From the IMG/VR virus record IMGVR_UViG_3300047585_000016, positions 1 to 46,115 of that record: a stretch of DNA of 46,115 bases; one strand, written 5' to 3'. The notes under the pieces were generated by a model that saw nothing but the letters and a program-made list of their open reading frames with translations, had not been told where the DNA came from and did not search any database. How positions within the stretch are numbered: position 1 is the first letter of the stretch; every line of letters begins with the position of its first letter. This DNA is from a virus. The translations under genes were made by a program, and so were the position numbers. This document shows, piece by piece, positions 1-6,481 of this stretch.

Positions 1-302
1 GTCGGACACCCGCGCGTCGTCGGACACCCGCGCGTTGCCGTACACCTGCGCGTCGTCGGACACCCGCGCGTCGTCGGACACCCGCGCGTCGCCGGCCACC
101 TGCGCGTCGTCGGACACCTGCGCGTTGCCGGACACCCACGCGTCGCCGGACACCTGCGCTTTGCCGTACACCCACGCGTCGCCGTACACCTGCGCGTTGC
201 CGTACACCCACGCGTCGCCGTACACCTGCGCGTTGCCGTACACCTGCGCGTTGCCGTACACCCACGCGTTGCCGTACACCCACGCGTCGCCGGACACCTG
301 CG
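1..302. repeat. 18-bp tandem repeat array, left end
   Basis: Consecutive 18-bp units (core like ccggacacccacgcgtcg and variants with gtacacctgcgcgtt) encode the six-residue repeats of the hexapeptide protein on the minus strand. Variation between units follows the third and sixth residues of the repeat. The array continues at 45689-46115. Confidence 0.9.
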
Positions 303-417
303 ATAGGTTTTCCTCTTTTTCAATCCATCCACCTATCATGCCATCCGATATACGCTTAATGCGTTTAAGTGTAAAGTCAAGAAATATCTTTGTCTCGCCT
401 GTAAATTCGTATTTCAT
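1..417 (-). CDS. Hexapeptide-repeat beta-helix protein, N-terminal part (gene continues at 46115)
   Basis: The frame starts at ATG 417, inside an ATGA overlap with the stop of the preceding gene. The first 40 or so residues form a small head with the motif GGWIEKEENLSQ, seen in many phage proteins of this type. After it the protein is pure six-residue repeats of the kind VSGDAW / VYGNAQ, which fold as a left-handed beta-helix. The frame is still open at base 1. When the 126-base end overlap is merged, it joins the frame ending at 45463 and gives one protein of about 304 residues. The repeat number is uncertain because the assembly breaks in the array. Function is unknown; a structural or binding role is a guess. 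It is the last small gene before the circular junction. Confidence 0.85.
   Translation of the reverse strand, partial: MKYEFTGETKIFLDFTLKRIKRISDGMIGGWIEKEENLSQVSGDAWVYGNAWVYGNAQVYGNAQVYGDAWVYGNAQVYGDAWVYGKAQVSGDAWVSGNAQVSDDAQVAGDARVSDDARVSDDAQVYGNARVSDDARVSD
30..155. repeat. Terminal direct overlap (copy 1)
   Basis: Bases 30-155 match 45990-46115 exactly (126 bases). Bases 1-29 do not match what precedes 45990 but do match 46015-46043, so the left tip looks like an alternative path through the repeat. This is the signature of a circular or terminally redundant molecule assembled as a line. The overlap is as likely to be an assembly product as a real terminal repeat. Confidence 0.9.
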
Positions 418-788
418 TTAGGTTTCCTCGCGTCCAGAATTAGTAAGCCTATTGAGAGCGCCAACACTGCTTCAAGTCCGCCGCGCGGATCTAGCTCGGG
501 AGCACGTGCGATACTAAGTTCTCCGCCGCTCAAATGCCCTGGCGATATGTTGGAATATATGTGGCATGGCTCAGTCTCGGTGATGGTCAAGTACTTAGTT
601 AGGACGCCAGTCGCGATAGGCTCAATGTCCTCATCCTTCAAAGATACGGGTAAGGCCGCGGACGGTAATGCTTGAACGCACGACTGAGCCGTCACGGGCA
701 ATTTCGTAGAGTGGTGTGCTTTGTGCGATAGGTGCGGAGCTGCGCACGGTGACGCTAAAATTACGGCAGCCATTAGGGTATGTATCAT
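414..788 (-). CDS. Hypothetical protein with hydrophobic ends
   Basis: A 124-residue frame. Its TGA overlaps the ATG of the hexapeptide gene (ATGA at 414-417), which suggests translational coupling. The N-terminus (MIHTLMAAVILASPCAA) resembles a signal sequence, and a second hydrophobic stretch (LEAVLALSIGLLILDA) lies near the C-terminus. The start at 788 has a GGAG 10 bases upstream. Its first 50 or so codons overlap the gene ending at 631 in another frame, which is unusual, so the true start may lie further in. No family recognised. Confidence 0.5.
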   Translation of the reverse strand: MIHTLMAAVILASPCAAPHLSHKAHHSTKLPVTAQSCVQALPSAALPVSLKDEDIEPIATGVLTKYLTITETEPCHIYSNISPGHLSGGELSIARAPELDPRGGLEAVLALSIGLLILDARKPK

Positions 789-846
789 CTCGCGTGTACT
801 CCAGTTGTTTTGACCAGTAGCTCATAATGCGTTGGCTGAGTTTCAT
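631..846 (-). CDS. Small hypothetical protein (71 aa)
   Basis: ATG 846 lies in an ATGA overlap with the stop of the gene upstream, the standard junction in this gene string; this is why the start at 846 is preferred to one at 909. The protein is basic, with no membrane segment or known motif. Most of its length overlaps the neighbouring frame 414-788. One of the two may be spurious, but both have ATGA junctions with their outer neighbours. Confidence 0.5.
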   Translation of the reverse strand: MKLSQRIMSYWSKQLEYTRDDTYPNGCRNFSVTVRSSAPIAQSTPLYEIARDGSVVRSSITVRGLTRIFEG

Positions 847-1076
847 GATAGCGTCCAATAAAAATCGCCACCGAAAACACCGTAGTGCGGTGTAGCTGCC
901 CACGTCCACGCTAGTTTATCCAACAATACTTGGCATGCGACTTTGTGGTTATCCTCAATGTTGAGCGCATGATCATATGGCACACGAATCGATCCTGCTT
1001 CGGCTTTGGCTCGAATGCACGAGCCGGTGTAGTTGGTCGCTCCATAGTATCGCGTCCGAATTGCTTGTCCGCTCAT
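843..1076 (-). CDS. Conserved small phage protein (RTRYxGxTN...GSxIxA type)
   Basis: A 77-residue protein beginning MSGQAIRTRYYGATNYTGS, followed by an IRVPYDHAL segment and a GGDF end. I recall this layout (RTRY.G.TN..GS.I.A ... PYDH.L) from many small proteins in phages of Gram-negative bacteria; none has a known function to my knowledge. ATGA overlaps join it to both neighbours (1073-1076 and 843-846), indicating co-translation in the leftward early operon. Confidence 0.75.
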   Translation of the reverse strand: MSGQAIRTRYYGATNYTGSCIRAKAEAGSIRVPYDHALNIEDNHKVACQVLLDKLAWTWAATPHYGVFGGDFYWTLS

Positions 1077-1297
1077 AACGCATCTCCTAAGTCATCCAGG
1101 CACCATTGAATGTATTGCGCGGCTTCATCGAAGCCTTCACGTTTGGCGCTATTGCGCTGCATCTCGCAGTATCGCTTGAACACTTGCGGGTTGCTGAAAT
1201 CGGTGGCTGTATAGCCGGCGATCACTAGCTCAAGCTGCTTGGCGATGTAGCTGCACTCTTCGCGCCATCGATTGGACTGGTCTGCTTGTTCGTTCAT
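1073..1297 (-). CDS. Hypothetical protein (74 aa)
   Basis: Mostly helical, charged protein (MNEQADQSNRWREECSYIA...), ending in LDDLGDAL. ATG 1297 overlaps the stop of the 35-residue gene before it (TGA at 1294-1296) and its own stop overlaps the next ATG. No family recognised. Its place in the ATGA-linked string supports it being real. Confidence 0.65.
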   Translation of the reverse strand: MNEQADQSNRWREECSYIAKQLELVIAGYTATDFSNPQVFKRYCEMQRNSAKREGFDEAAQYIQWCLDDLGDAL

Positions 1298-1401
1298 AGA
1301 CTAACACTCACTATTTTTGGATGGGTTGAAATCTTATCAATCCGCGCAATCACGTCGCGGCTGTCGATGACATCATCCATGTTGCTAATTGTGTTGCTCA
1401 T
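1294..1401 (-). CDS. Micro-protein with DDVIDSRDVIARI motif (35 aa)
   Basis: A 35-residue frame from ATG 1401 to TGA 1294. It contains MDDVIDSRDVIARI, a segment I recall at the N-terminus of longer phage and plasmid accessory proteins. Here only this segment remains, so it may be a remnant or a stand-alone version. It overlaps the stop of the preceding gene (1385) by 17 bases and the next ATG by four (ATGA). Confidence 0.55.
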   Translation of the reverse strand: MSNTISNMDDVIDSRDVIARIDKISTHPKIVSVSL

Positions 1402-1855
1402 GACTGTGTTTCCTCTCTATGAATAAATCGCTGTCCTGTTCAAGCCAGTAGCGCGTGCCTGTGTGGTTATCGAGCAGCACGGCATCTCTTCGGATTTCGT
1501 CCCAAAGATCCCAGTAGCCTTCGATATCCGGTCCGCGCGCTAGCTCATCCAGATCGGCCGGAGTTACATGAAGGATTACGAAGCCAGTCTGTGACTGCGC
1601 CCAGCGCGCGAAACGCTCAGGAACGTAGATGCCCCATGAGCCGTCAATCAGACACGAGCGCGCAGGTTCGTCCTCTATCGGCTCTGCGCAGCTGCAAACC
1701 TCGCCTAGCTCGATTACGGCCCCACACTCGGCACATTCGCGGGTCGCAATGAAGCGTCCATATTCTTCGTTCCAGGTTAGATTTCGGTTCGGGCATCCAT
1801 GCTCATGGCAGGCCACACCGTTAACGCTAACCATCTCGCATTGGTCGCATTTCAT
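1385..1855 (-). CDS. Zinc-knuckle-like phage protein
   Basis: A 156-residue protein. The start at ATG 1855 (MKCDQCEMVSVNG...) is preferred to the in-frame GTG at 1870 because ATG 1855 lies in an ATGA overlap with the stop of the preceding gene. Cysteines fall in pairs: CDQC near the start, CHEHGC, CAECG and CSC within the first 65 residues, suggesting one or two bound zinc ions. I recall similar small phage proteins with CxxCE.....xGxxCHE..CPN starts. The C-terminal half is acidic with no known motif. A nucleic-acid or protein-binding role is inference. Confidence 0.75.
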   Translation of the reverse strand: MKCDQCEMVSVNGVACHEHGCPNRNLTWNEEYGRFIATRECAECGAVIELGEVCSCAEPIEDEPARSCLIDGSWGIYVPERFARWAQSQTGFVILHVTPADLDELARGPDIEGYWDLWDEIRRDAVLLDNHTGTRYWLEQDSDLFIERKHSHEQHN

Positions 1856-2025
1856 GACTGCACCCCACACGCTGTCAGGAACCGCGCGCGGTCGAAGCGC
1901 GGGTTATCGAGTGCTAGCGCATCGGCTAGCGCAAACGCCACGAACGCATTGCGCTCTGAATAGCCGGGCGCATCACTGGCTGCCTTGATAACGGCCGCAA
2001 TCAAAACGTAGTCTTTCCTAGTCAT
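1852..2025 (-). CDS. Small conserved phage protein (57 aa)
   Basis: ATG 2025 to TGA 1852; begins MTRKDYVLIAAVIKAA and contains ALADALALDNPRFDRARF. Small phage proteins with this plan (MTRKDY.LIA ... ALADAL..DNPRFDR..F) are common in phages of Proteobacteria as I recall; function unknown. It overlaps the upstream gene by 8 bases and the downstream ATG by four. Confidence 0.75.
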   Translation of the reverse strand: MTRKDYVLIAAVIKAASDAPGYSERNAFVAFALADALALDNPRFDRARFLTACGVQS

Positions 2026-2254
2026 GTGAAATATCCTTGACTATCGTTGCAACAATGTGATCGGTAAGGCGTTGAGTAGCGGCTCCATCATAACTCAAAA
2101 GATCACCCGCCTGCATCGCGCGCCAAACTTGAACTGTTGAGCCGGCGCGATGTAGTGCCAATGCGCGCGCTTTCATTTGCGGCCATTGGGACGTTAGATA
2201 TCGGCCGCCATCATCGCCGTGCCGATTTACCAATGCATAAGTTCTATTGCTCAT
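2018..2254 (-). CDS. Hypothetical protein (78 aa)
   Basis: Begins MSNRTYALVNRHGDDGGRY; no membrane segment and no family recognised. ATG 2254 is part of an ATGA overlap with the preceding 42-residue gene, and its TAG overlaps the following gene by 8 bases. Context is the leftward early operon. Confidence 0.65.
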   Translation of the reverse strand: MSNRTYALVNRHGDDGGRYLTSQWPQMKARALALHRAGSTVQVWRAMQAGDLLSYDGAATQRLTDHIVATIVKDISHD

Positions 2255-2379
2255 GATCCTAGTAACTCCGCTTTGCGACTATCGTCGCGTGATTGGGATT
2301 GGTGCTGCTTGGCCGCGAGCCATGCGTTAGAGCCGACTGGCGCGGTTCGCAGGATGCGTTCAATTTGTTCACGTGTCAT
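2251..2379 (-). CDS. Micro-protein (42 aa)
   Basis: ATG 2379 to TGA 2251, beginning MTREQIERILRTAPVGSNAW. Short helical, basic C-terminus. The upstream gene ends 11 bases inside it and its stop overlaps ATG 2254 (ATGA). Support comes from these junctions only. Confidence 0.5.
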   Translation of the reverse strand: MTREQIERILRTAPVGSNAWLAAKQHQSQSRDDSRKAELLGS

Positions 2380-2536
2380 TGCGATAATCCTTTCCGAAGT
2401 TGGGATGCTTGCGGGCTGCTGTCAACCAAGCGTGGTTCTCGGCGGACATTGTCTTGGCTTTAGGCTCAGGCTGACACAGTGTTGCCAGCGCCATCAATCC
2501 GAAGTAGACCAAGAAGATTATAAAAAGTGTCGTCAT
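2369..2536 (-). CDS. Small single-span membrane protein (55 aa)
   Basis: ATG 2536 forms an ATGA overlap with the first gene of the operon. Residues 3-21 (TLFIIFLVYFGLMALATLC) are a clear membrane segment, followed by a charged cytoplasmic or periplasmic tail of about 33 residues. The cysteine right after the hydrophobic run is reminiscent of a lipobox but lacks the usual small residue before it. Probably an inner-membrane early protein; function unknown. Confidence 0.65.
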   Translation of the reverse strand: MTTLFIIFLVYFGLMALATLCQPEPKAKTMSAENHAWLTAARKHPNFGKDYRNDT

Positions 2537-2757
2537 AGATCGTCGCCAAACTCTGCGCGATGCACAATCATAAGTTCCTCAAGATTGCGCGGCTCAGCCG
2601 TACCATTGATTAGCGCATCGATGCGCGCTTCCCGCTTGATGTCTTGGCGTTCAAGGCGCGACATGAGCACATCATGCGCTCTATCGAGTTTGGCTTGCTC
2701 ATCGCGCGCAGCCTTCGCCAGGCTGGCTCGGACGCGTTCATGAATTGACTTGGCCAT
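2533..2757 (-). CDS. First gene of the leftward early operon (74 aa)
   Basis: Helical, highly charged protein (MAKSIHERVRASLAKAARDEQ...), predicted coiled or helical throughout. The start at 2757 has a good AGGAG about 9 bases upstream, the strongest ribosome site in this string, as expected for the first gene; genes below it rely on stop-start overlaps. No family recognised. Confidence 0.7.
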   Translation of the reverse strand: MAKSIHERVRASLAKAARDEQAKLDRAHDVLMSRLERQDIKREARIDALINGTAEPRNLEELMIVHRAEFGDDL

Positions 2758-2783
2758 CTCGTTTCGCTCCTATTCGTTGATCC

Positions 2784-2812
2784 TAACTAAGACAATGCAA
2801 CGCGCGTGCCAA
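2784..2812 (-). promoter_or_regulatory. Possible leftward promoter
   Basis: On the minus strand TTGGCA (2812-2807) is followed after 17 bases by TAGTTA (2789-2784), about 27 bases before the first early gene. The -35 box is good and the -10 box is poor. It lies between the palindromic cluster and the first gene, where a promoter is expected. Weak evidence. Confidence 0.25.
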
Positions 2813-2856
2813 CAATGAACCAATGAATTAGCCGCGCGTTTGGTTGATTTGTGCGA

Positions 2857-2915
2857 TGCGGTGACACTAAACGTCACAATGTGACGGTCACAATGTGACG
2901 TTTAATGTCACCGCA
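2857..2915. promoter_or_regulatory. 59-bp near-perfect palindrome of GTGAC half-sites
   Basis: The 29-base arms 2857-2885 and 2887-2915 are inverted copies around base 2886 with two mismatches. Each arm contains gtcacaatgtgac, itself a palindrome with one central base. Additional half-sites follow at about 2928, 2950, 2960, 3047 and 3069. This is the look of a multi-site operator for a dimeric regulator or of an origin-binding array. Confidence 0.8.
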
Positions 2916-3072
2916 ATGCAATATAGGTGTGACATCACTTCGGCAGGGCTGTGACGTTCTGTGACGTGTGTCGCACATTAGGTGTGGAACGGTACGCAAA
3001 TAACGGAACGTAATGAAATCAATAGTTTATAACGGAAAAGTTCCGCTGTGACGTGAGTGCCGTTTGTATGTC

Positions 3073-3197
3073 ACACGACTCCTATATACGAGGCATCTAA
3101 CGAGCGCGCGTTAGAGCGCATGCGCATGTGATAGAACACGACTCCTATATACGAGGCATCTAACGAGCGCGCGTTAGAGCGCATGCGCATGTGATAG
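3073..3197. repeat. Two perfect 62-bp tandem repeats
   Basis: Bases 3073-3134 and 3136-3197 are identical with a one-base spacer. Each unit contains tatata, the inverted motif ctaacg...cgttag and the palindrome gcgcatgcgc. Identity over 62 bases in non-coding DNA implies recent duplication or selection on both copies. They may be paired promoters or operators, or origin iterons. Confidence 0.9.
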
Positions 3198-3682
3198 GTA
3201 TATTAATAAAAGGAACAAAGGAACAGCGGAACATTCTTCGCTTTTCCTCGGCATTTATAGCGTTCCGTTAGTCTGTGCCGTTCGGCAGTCATCCTGGCAA
3301 ACGACACATGCGCCGCTCAGCGCTGACGTTGGACGGTGTCGCGATGCACGAGAAGTGAGGGAAGGTGTGGGAGCCCCTTTGAGAGGCTCCAATTGCGCAA
3401 GGCGAACCGGCGCTTTGTTGCACGACCCGCGTCTAACTTTAGAATTTGTTCCGTTTGCTAGAAAAACGACCCCCGGGGTGTGTCTCGCGAGGGGCCCAAA
3501 GTATGCCGCAATACAGCAAAGCCCATGTGGGGTAACGCACAGACGCATCGCGAACAAAAGGGGAGTATGGTAGGGGAACCAAGGGCGCCCACGGCGCGAG
3601 GCACAAGGACTGTGCATCTAGCTGTGAACGGAATCCGCCGTGGCGCCGTTGGTTCATCGAGCATAGCACAGGGAGGTGCGCA

Positions 3683-4651
3683 GTGAGTTTCACAACCGGG
3701 TCTTATCCGCCGTTCGCCAATCCGGCCATTGCTGAACTCGCGGCGCAGTTGGACGCCTCTTTGGGTGTGGCGAATGGTCTGTCGCAGTACTTGAACCAAT
3801 CGTTGGGTGAAGCGATCAGCGCGAACGCGCAGATTATCAACGCGGTGGCCGGCGCCCCGAACGTGGCGCTGGTGACTTTGGATCACGCCTCGATTTGCTA
3901 CACGACGGCGGGGCCGTTGAACGTGACCCTCCCGTCCATCGGCGGTGTCGGGCGGATGTGCGAGATCATCAAGGCGTCGGCGGACTCGAACACCATCACC
4001 GTGAATACGCCCGCAGGTATCACGTTCGTCGATGGCACCACGCAGTTCAATTTGTATAACCAGAACGACTACGTGGACATCATCTGCAACCCGGCGAACC
4101 TGCAGTGGTCGATACGTGGGTATCGGCAGCGCGGGCTGCCGGTGAACGGCGGGTTCTCGGGGCTCGCGGGTTGCGCGGCCATATCAATGAATTCGGCCGG
4201 TCAGGCGGCGCAGACGATAACGAGCCCCACGCCAGTTGTGTTTCCCATAATTTTGTTTGATGAGGGCTTGCCGAATCCCTACACGATCGCCACATCTACA
4301 TTGTCTTTCTTCACGGCGCCTGCGTCGGGCAAGTACCTGCTAAGTGCTCAGGTTCCGGTTAGTGCAACGCTGACGAGCACCATCGGTGGTGCCGTATTCA
4401 TGTCGTTCCAAATAAACACCTTCCACACCTCGACATATATGTTAGGGGTGACTGAAGCATTTGTAAGCGCAACATCCACTACAACCACGATCGCCGGGGC
4501 CATTGCACTATCGGGAATAGTCTCGCTCACCTCTGGCGATACGGTTGCGGTTTCGCTCTTGAACCAAGGGCTTGCGGGCCTACAGACCGTTACGACGGGC
4601 GGCGGCGGGCTGGGTGCCCTTGGACAGTTCAGCATTTTACAGGTCGGCTAG
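3683..4651 (+). CDS. Fibre-type virion protein with C1q-like C-terminal domain
   Basis: A 322-residue protein from GTG 3683, which has a GGAGGT ribosome site 5 bases upstream. The N-terminal 60 residues are helical (LAAQLDASLGVANGLSQYL), the middle (70-160) is beta-rich, and the last 130 residues (FFTAPASGKYLLSAQ ... SGDTVAVSLLNQG ... LGQFSILQV) match the layout of C1q/TNF-like trimeric jelly rolls. Such domains end phage fibres and spikes and often contact the host surface. The gene stands apart from the tail module, first in the rightward block. Assignment as receptor-binding or fibre protein is inference from the fold pattern. Confidence 0.65.
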   Translation: MSFTTGSYPPFANPAIAELAAQLDASLGVANGLSQYLNQSLGEAISANAQIINAVAGAPNVALVTLDHASICYTTAGPLNVTLPSIGGVGRMCEIIKASADSNTITVNTPAGITFVDGTTQFNLYNQNDYVDIICNPANLQWSIRGYRQRGLPVNGGFSGLAGCAAISMNSAGQAAQTITSPTPVVFPIILFDEGLPNPYTIATSTLSFFTAPASGKYLLSAQVPVSATLTSTIGGAVFMSFQINTFHTSTYMLGVTEAFVSATSTTTTIAGAIALSGIVSLTSGDTVAVSLLNQGLAGLQTVTTGGGGLGALGQFSILQVG

Positions 4652-4726
4652 ACAGGCAGCATCATGTGGTGGTACTGTTGGTGGGCAAGCAGAGTTATAT
4701 CCTTCGTACGTCAGGAGAGCCCCTTT

Positions 4727-5035
4727 ATGAGTTTCACACGCAAGTGGTTGGCTGCCCCCGCAATCGTGTCGATCGGCTTCTGCTTAGGACTGTGGGCATT
4801 GAACACGTTCGCTCAAACCCCGGCGCCGACCGCCCCGGCAGTGGATCTTGCGACATGGGTGCATGTCTTCGGATGCCCCAAGCCCGCAGCCCACGTGGTG
4901 CTCGTGTTCACCAACGGTAAGATCGTAGTCCTTCAGGACTTGACCCTCACCGATGACCAGAAGGCGAAGTTGCTCAAGATCATTGGCGACACGAAGGGCG
5001 TGAACATCCAGTACGACTGCGGCACCAAGACGTGA
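4727..5035 (+). CDS. Secreted or membrane-anchored hypothetical protein
   Basis: 102 residues from ATG 4727, chosen over an in-frame ATG at 4664 because AGGAGAG stands 9 bases upstream of 4727. Residues 1-30 read as a signal peptide (basic start, hydrophobic IVSIGFCLGLWALNTF, then AQTP). The mature part of about 70 residues has two cysteines that could form a disulphide in the periplasm. No family recognised. Its TGA overlaps the next ATG by one base. Confidence 0.65.
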   Translation: MSFTRKWLAAPAIVSIGFCLGLWALNTFAQTPAPTAPAVDLATWVHVFGCPKPAAHVVLVFTNGKIVVLQDLTLTDDQKAKLLKIIGDTKGVNIQYDCGTKT

Positions 5036-5145
5036 TGTCAGCGTACTACGTGTTCGGTGCCATCGTGGCCTGTTGGATCATCTCCGGCATAGCAGTCACC
5101 TACGCTTTCAACAAGTACCATGAGCAAACGCGACGCCGCGATTGA
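5035..5145 (+). CDS. Small membrane protein (36 aa)
   Basis: ATG 5035 overlaps the previous stop (TGATG). Residues 3-24 (AYYVFGAIVACWIISGIAVTYAF) are slightly longer than one membrane span, and the tail is basic (KYHEQTRRRD). It overlaps the next gene by 26 bases. No function can be assigned. Confidence 0.5.
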   Translation: MSAYYVFGAIVACWIISGIAVTYAFNKYHEQTRRRD

Positions 5146-5443
5146 CGTACTGCAATCACTCTTAGGGTGGGGCGAGGACCGGGACCGGGTGAGCGCGGCG
5201 GACAAGCTCCTGCGCACGGAGAACTTGGACGCCAAGATGGCCGATGAGGCTGTGGCAACGCTCGAAGAGATCATGAACGACATGGACGCCAAGTCCAACG
5301 ATCGCGTGAACGCGGCGGATAAGCTCAAAACCCACACCGCGAAGACGCGCACGGAGCACTCGCCCGGCCGGCGTCTCGCGGCGCTCACAGACGCAGAGTT
5401 GGACGCGATCATTGGCGTGACGGCCGACTCGCTGCTACAATAG
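5120..5443 (+). CDS. Probable terminase small subunit
   Basis: 107 residues, helical and charged, lying directly upstream of the terminase ATPase gene (gap of 3 bases). It contains two similar segments, DRVSAADKLLRTENLDAK and DRVNAADKLKTHTAKTRT, suggesting an internal duplication of a helical unit. Size and position fit a small terminase subunit, which recognises the packaging site and loads the large subunit. No diagnostic motif is visible, so the call rests on context. Confidence 0.5.
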   Translation: MSKRDAAIDVLQSLLGWGEDRDRVSAADKLLRTENLDAKMADEAVATLEEIMNDMDAKSNDRVNAADKLKTHTAKTRTEHSPGRRLAALTDAELDAIIGVTADSLLQ

Positions 5444-5446
5444 GGC

Positions 5447-6481
5447 ATGGAAGTCACCCCACTCCAAGCCCGTCGCGAGAAGGAGCGGCGCGAGAGATCG
5501 CGCGCAAGCTTGGTAGACTTCAGTCAGTCGATCGATGTGCCAGGCATTCCGGTCAGCGAAGTGACTGACGAGTACGACTCGAAAGGCAAGCACATTATCG
5601 AGACCGAACGGCCGACCTACAAGCCGATCGAGTCACGCGTTTCACTTCACCATTTGCTCATGATGCAGGCGATTCAACGATGTATAGAAACTCCCCGTGG
5701 ACGGCTGATGATATTTGCACCGCCAGGATCGGCGAAATCGACTTATGCATCCGTTCTTGCGCCTGCTTGGGCGATGGGGCGCAGGCCGAATACCCAAATC
5801 ATTTTGGCTTCCTATGCCACAAGTATCGCCGCGAAGCAGAGTCGCAAAGTGCGCTCGATAGTGCGCGATCCGATGTACACGGGGGTTTGGGCGGAGAAGC
5901 CGGTACTGAACGATGATCAGCGCGCGATAGACGACTGGCAATTGTCGAACGGATCGAGCATGATGGCCGCAGGTCTTCTCGCGGGAATTACCGGCAATCG
6001 CGCTGACGGCGTCATTATCGACGATCCAGTTGCCAACCGTGAGCAAGCTGATTCGGCCACATTGCGCGAGAAGACCTACAACGAGTACATCGACACGGCG
6101 ATGACTCGCGCGAAGCCCTCGATGTGGACGATCATCATTCAGACGCGATGGCACGAAGAGGATCTAGCCGGTGCTATTTTACCTGCCGATTACAGTGGAG
6201 AAAGCGGACTCATACATTGTCGTGACGGACAGTTGTGGGAGGTGTTGTCTATTCCCGCGGAGGCTGAATCCGACAACGATGTATTGGGAAGAAAGCGCGG
6301 CGAATTTCTTTGGCCGGAGTGGTTTCCTAAAGAGCATTGGGCGACTTGGCGTGATAATCCAAGGGCTGCTCGCACTTGGGCCGCGCTCTATCAGCAACGT
6401 CCTGCGCCTTTCACTGGCGTCCATTTCAATCGCGAAATGTTCAAAATGTACAATCCGGATTTGGCTAGGGTAGATGCGTGA
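5447..6481 (+). CDS. terL: Terminase large subunit, ATPase part
   Basis: 344 residues. Walker A is APPGSAKST (about residues 91-99) and Walker B is GVIIDDP (about 187-193), followed by a coupling region with QTRWHEEDL. This is the packaging motor ATPase domain of the large terminase. The frame ends at TGA 6479-6481, shortly after the linker LYQQRP..., just where the nuclease domain normally begins. That domain is encoded next in another frame. The stop overlaps the GTG of the nuclease frame (GTGA at 6478-6481), suggesting re-initiation and two polypeptides. Confidence 0.9.
   Translation: MEVTPLQARREKERRERSRASLVDFSQSIDVPGIPVSEVTDEYDSKGKHIIETERPTYKPIESRVSLHHLLMMQAIQRCIETPRGRLMIFAPPGSAKSTYASVLAPAWAMGRRPNTQIILASYATSIAAKQSRKVRSIVRDPMYTGVWAEKPVLNDDQRAIDDWQLSNGSSMMAAGLLAGITGNRADGVIIDDPVANREQADSATLREKTYNEYIDTAMTRAKPSMWTIIIQTRWHEEDLAGAILPADYSGESGLIHCRDGQLWEVLSIPAEAESDNDVLGRKRGEFLWPEWFPKEHWATWRDNPRAARTWAALYQQRPAPFTGVHFNREMFKMYNPDLARVDA

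Larger units (their letters stand above)
2758..3682. promoter_or_regulatory. Divergent control region without genes
   Basis: This 925-base gap separates the leftward early genes from the rightward virion genes. From left to right it holds a 59-bp palindrome (2857-2915), further TGTGACGT-type half-sites to about 3075, a cggaa-aag-ttccg inverted repeat (3033-3045), two perfect 62-bp repeats (3073-3197), an A+T-rich patch (3198-3215), and GGAAC-rich sequence to 3240. The part from 3250 to 3682 is GC-rich with a ggagcc/ggctcc hairpin (3370-3390) and no convincing gene. The likely roles are divergent promoters with operators, and perhaps the replication origin or packaging site; none can be fixed from sequence alone. 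Confidence 0.6.

Noticed and set aside
1-302. CRISPR-like appearance of the end repeats
   Set aside because: The 18-bp units are contiguous without spacers and translate into regular six-residue repeats, so they are coding repeats.
35-421. Open frame of 128 codons on the plus strand across the repeats (and a 149-codon frame at 45650-46099 on the minus strand)
   Set aside because: Both are shadow frames of the 18-bp repeats; a period divisible by three leaves several frames open.
2857-3075. Host CRP binding sites
   Set aside because: The half-sites resemble TGTGA/TCACA, but spacing within the palindromes (one or three bases) differs from the six bases of CRP sites.
3255-3886. Several overlapping open frames of 65-142 codons on both strands in the GC-rich control region
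   Set aside because: They have no ribosome sites or protein-like composition, overlap each other in many frames, and one runs antisense into the fibre gene. The plus frame 3480-3686 has a GTGA junction with the fibre gene but a poor start and low-complexity sequence.
4664-4726. Longer start for the secreted protein at 4727
   Set aside because: The extension is tryptophan-rich and lacks a ribosome site, whereas 4727 has AGGAGAG and begins a proper signal peptide.
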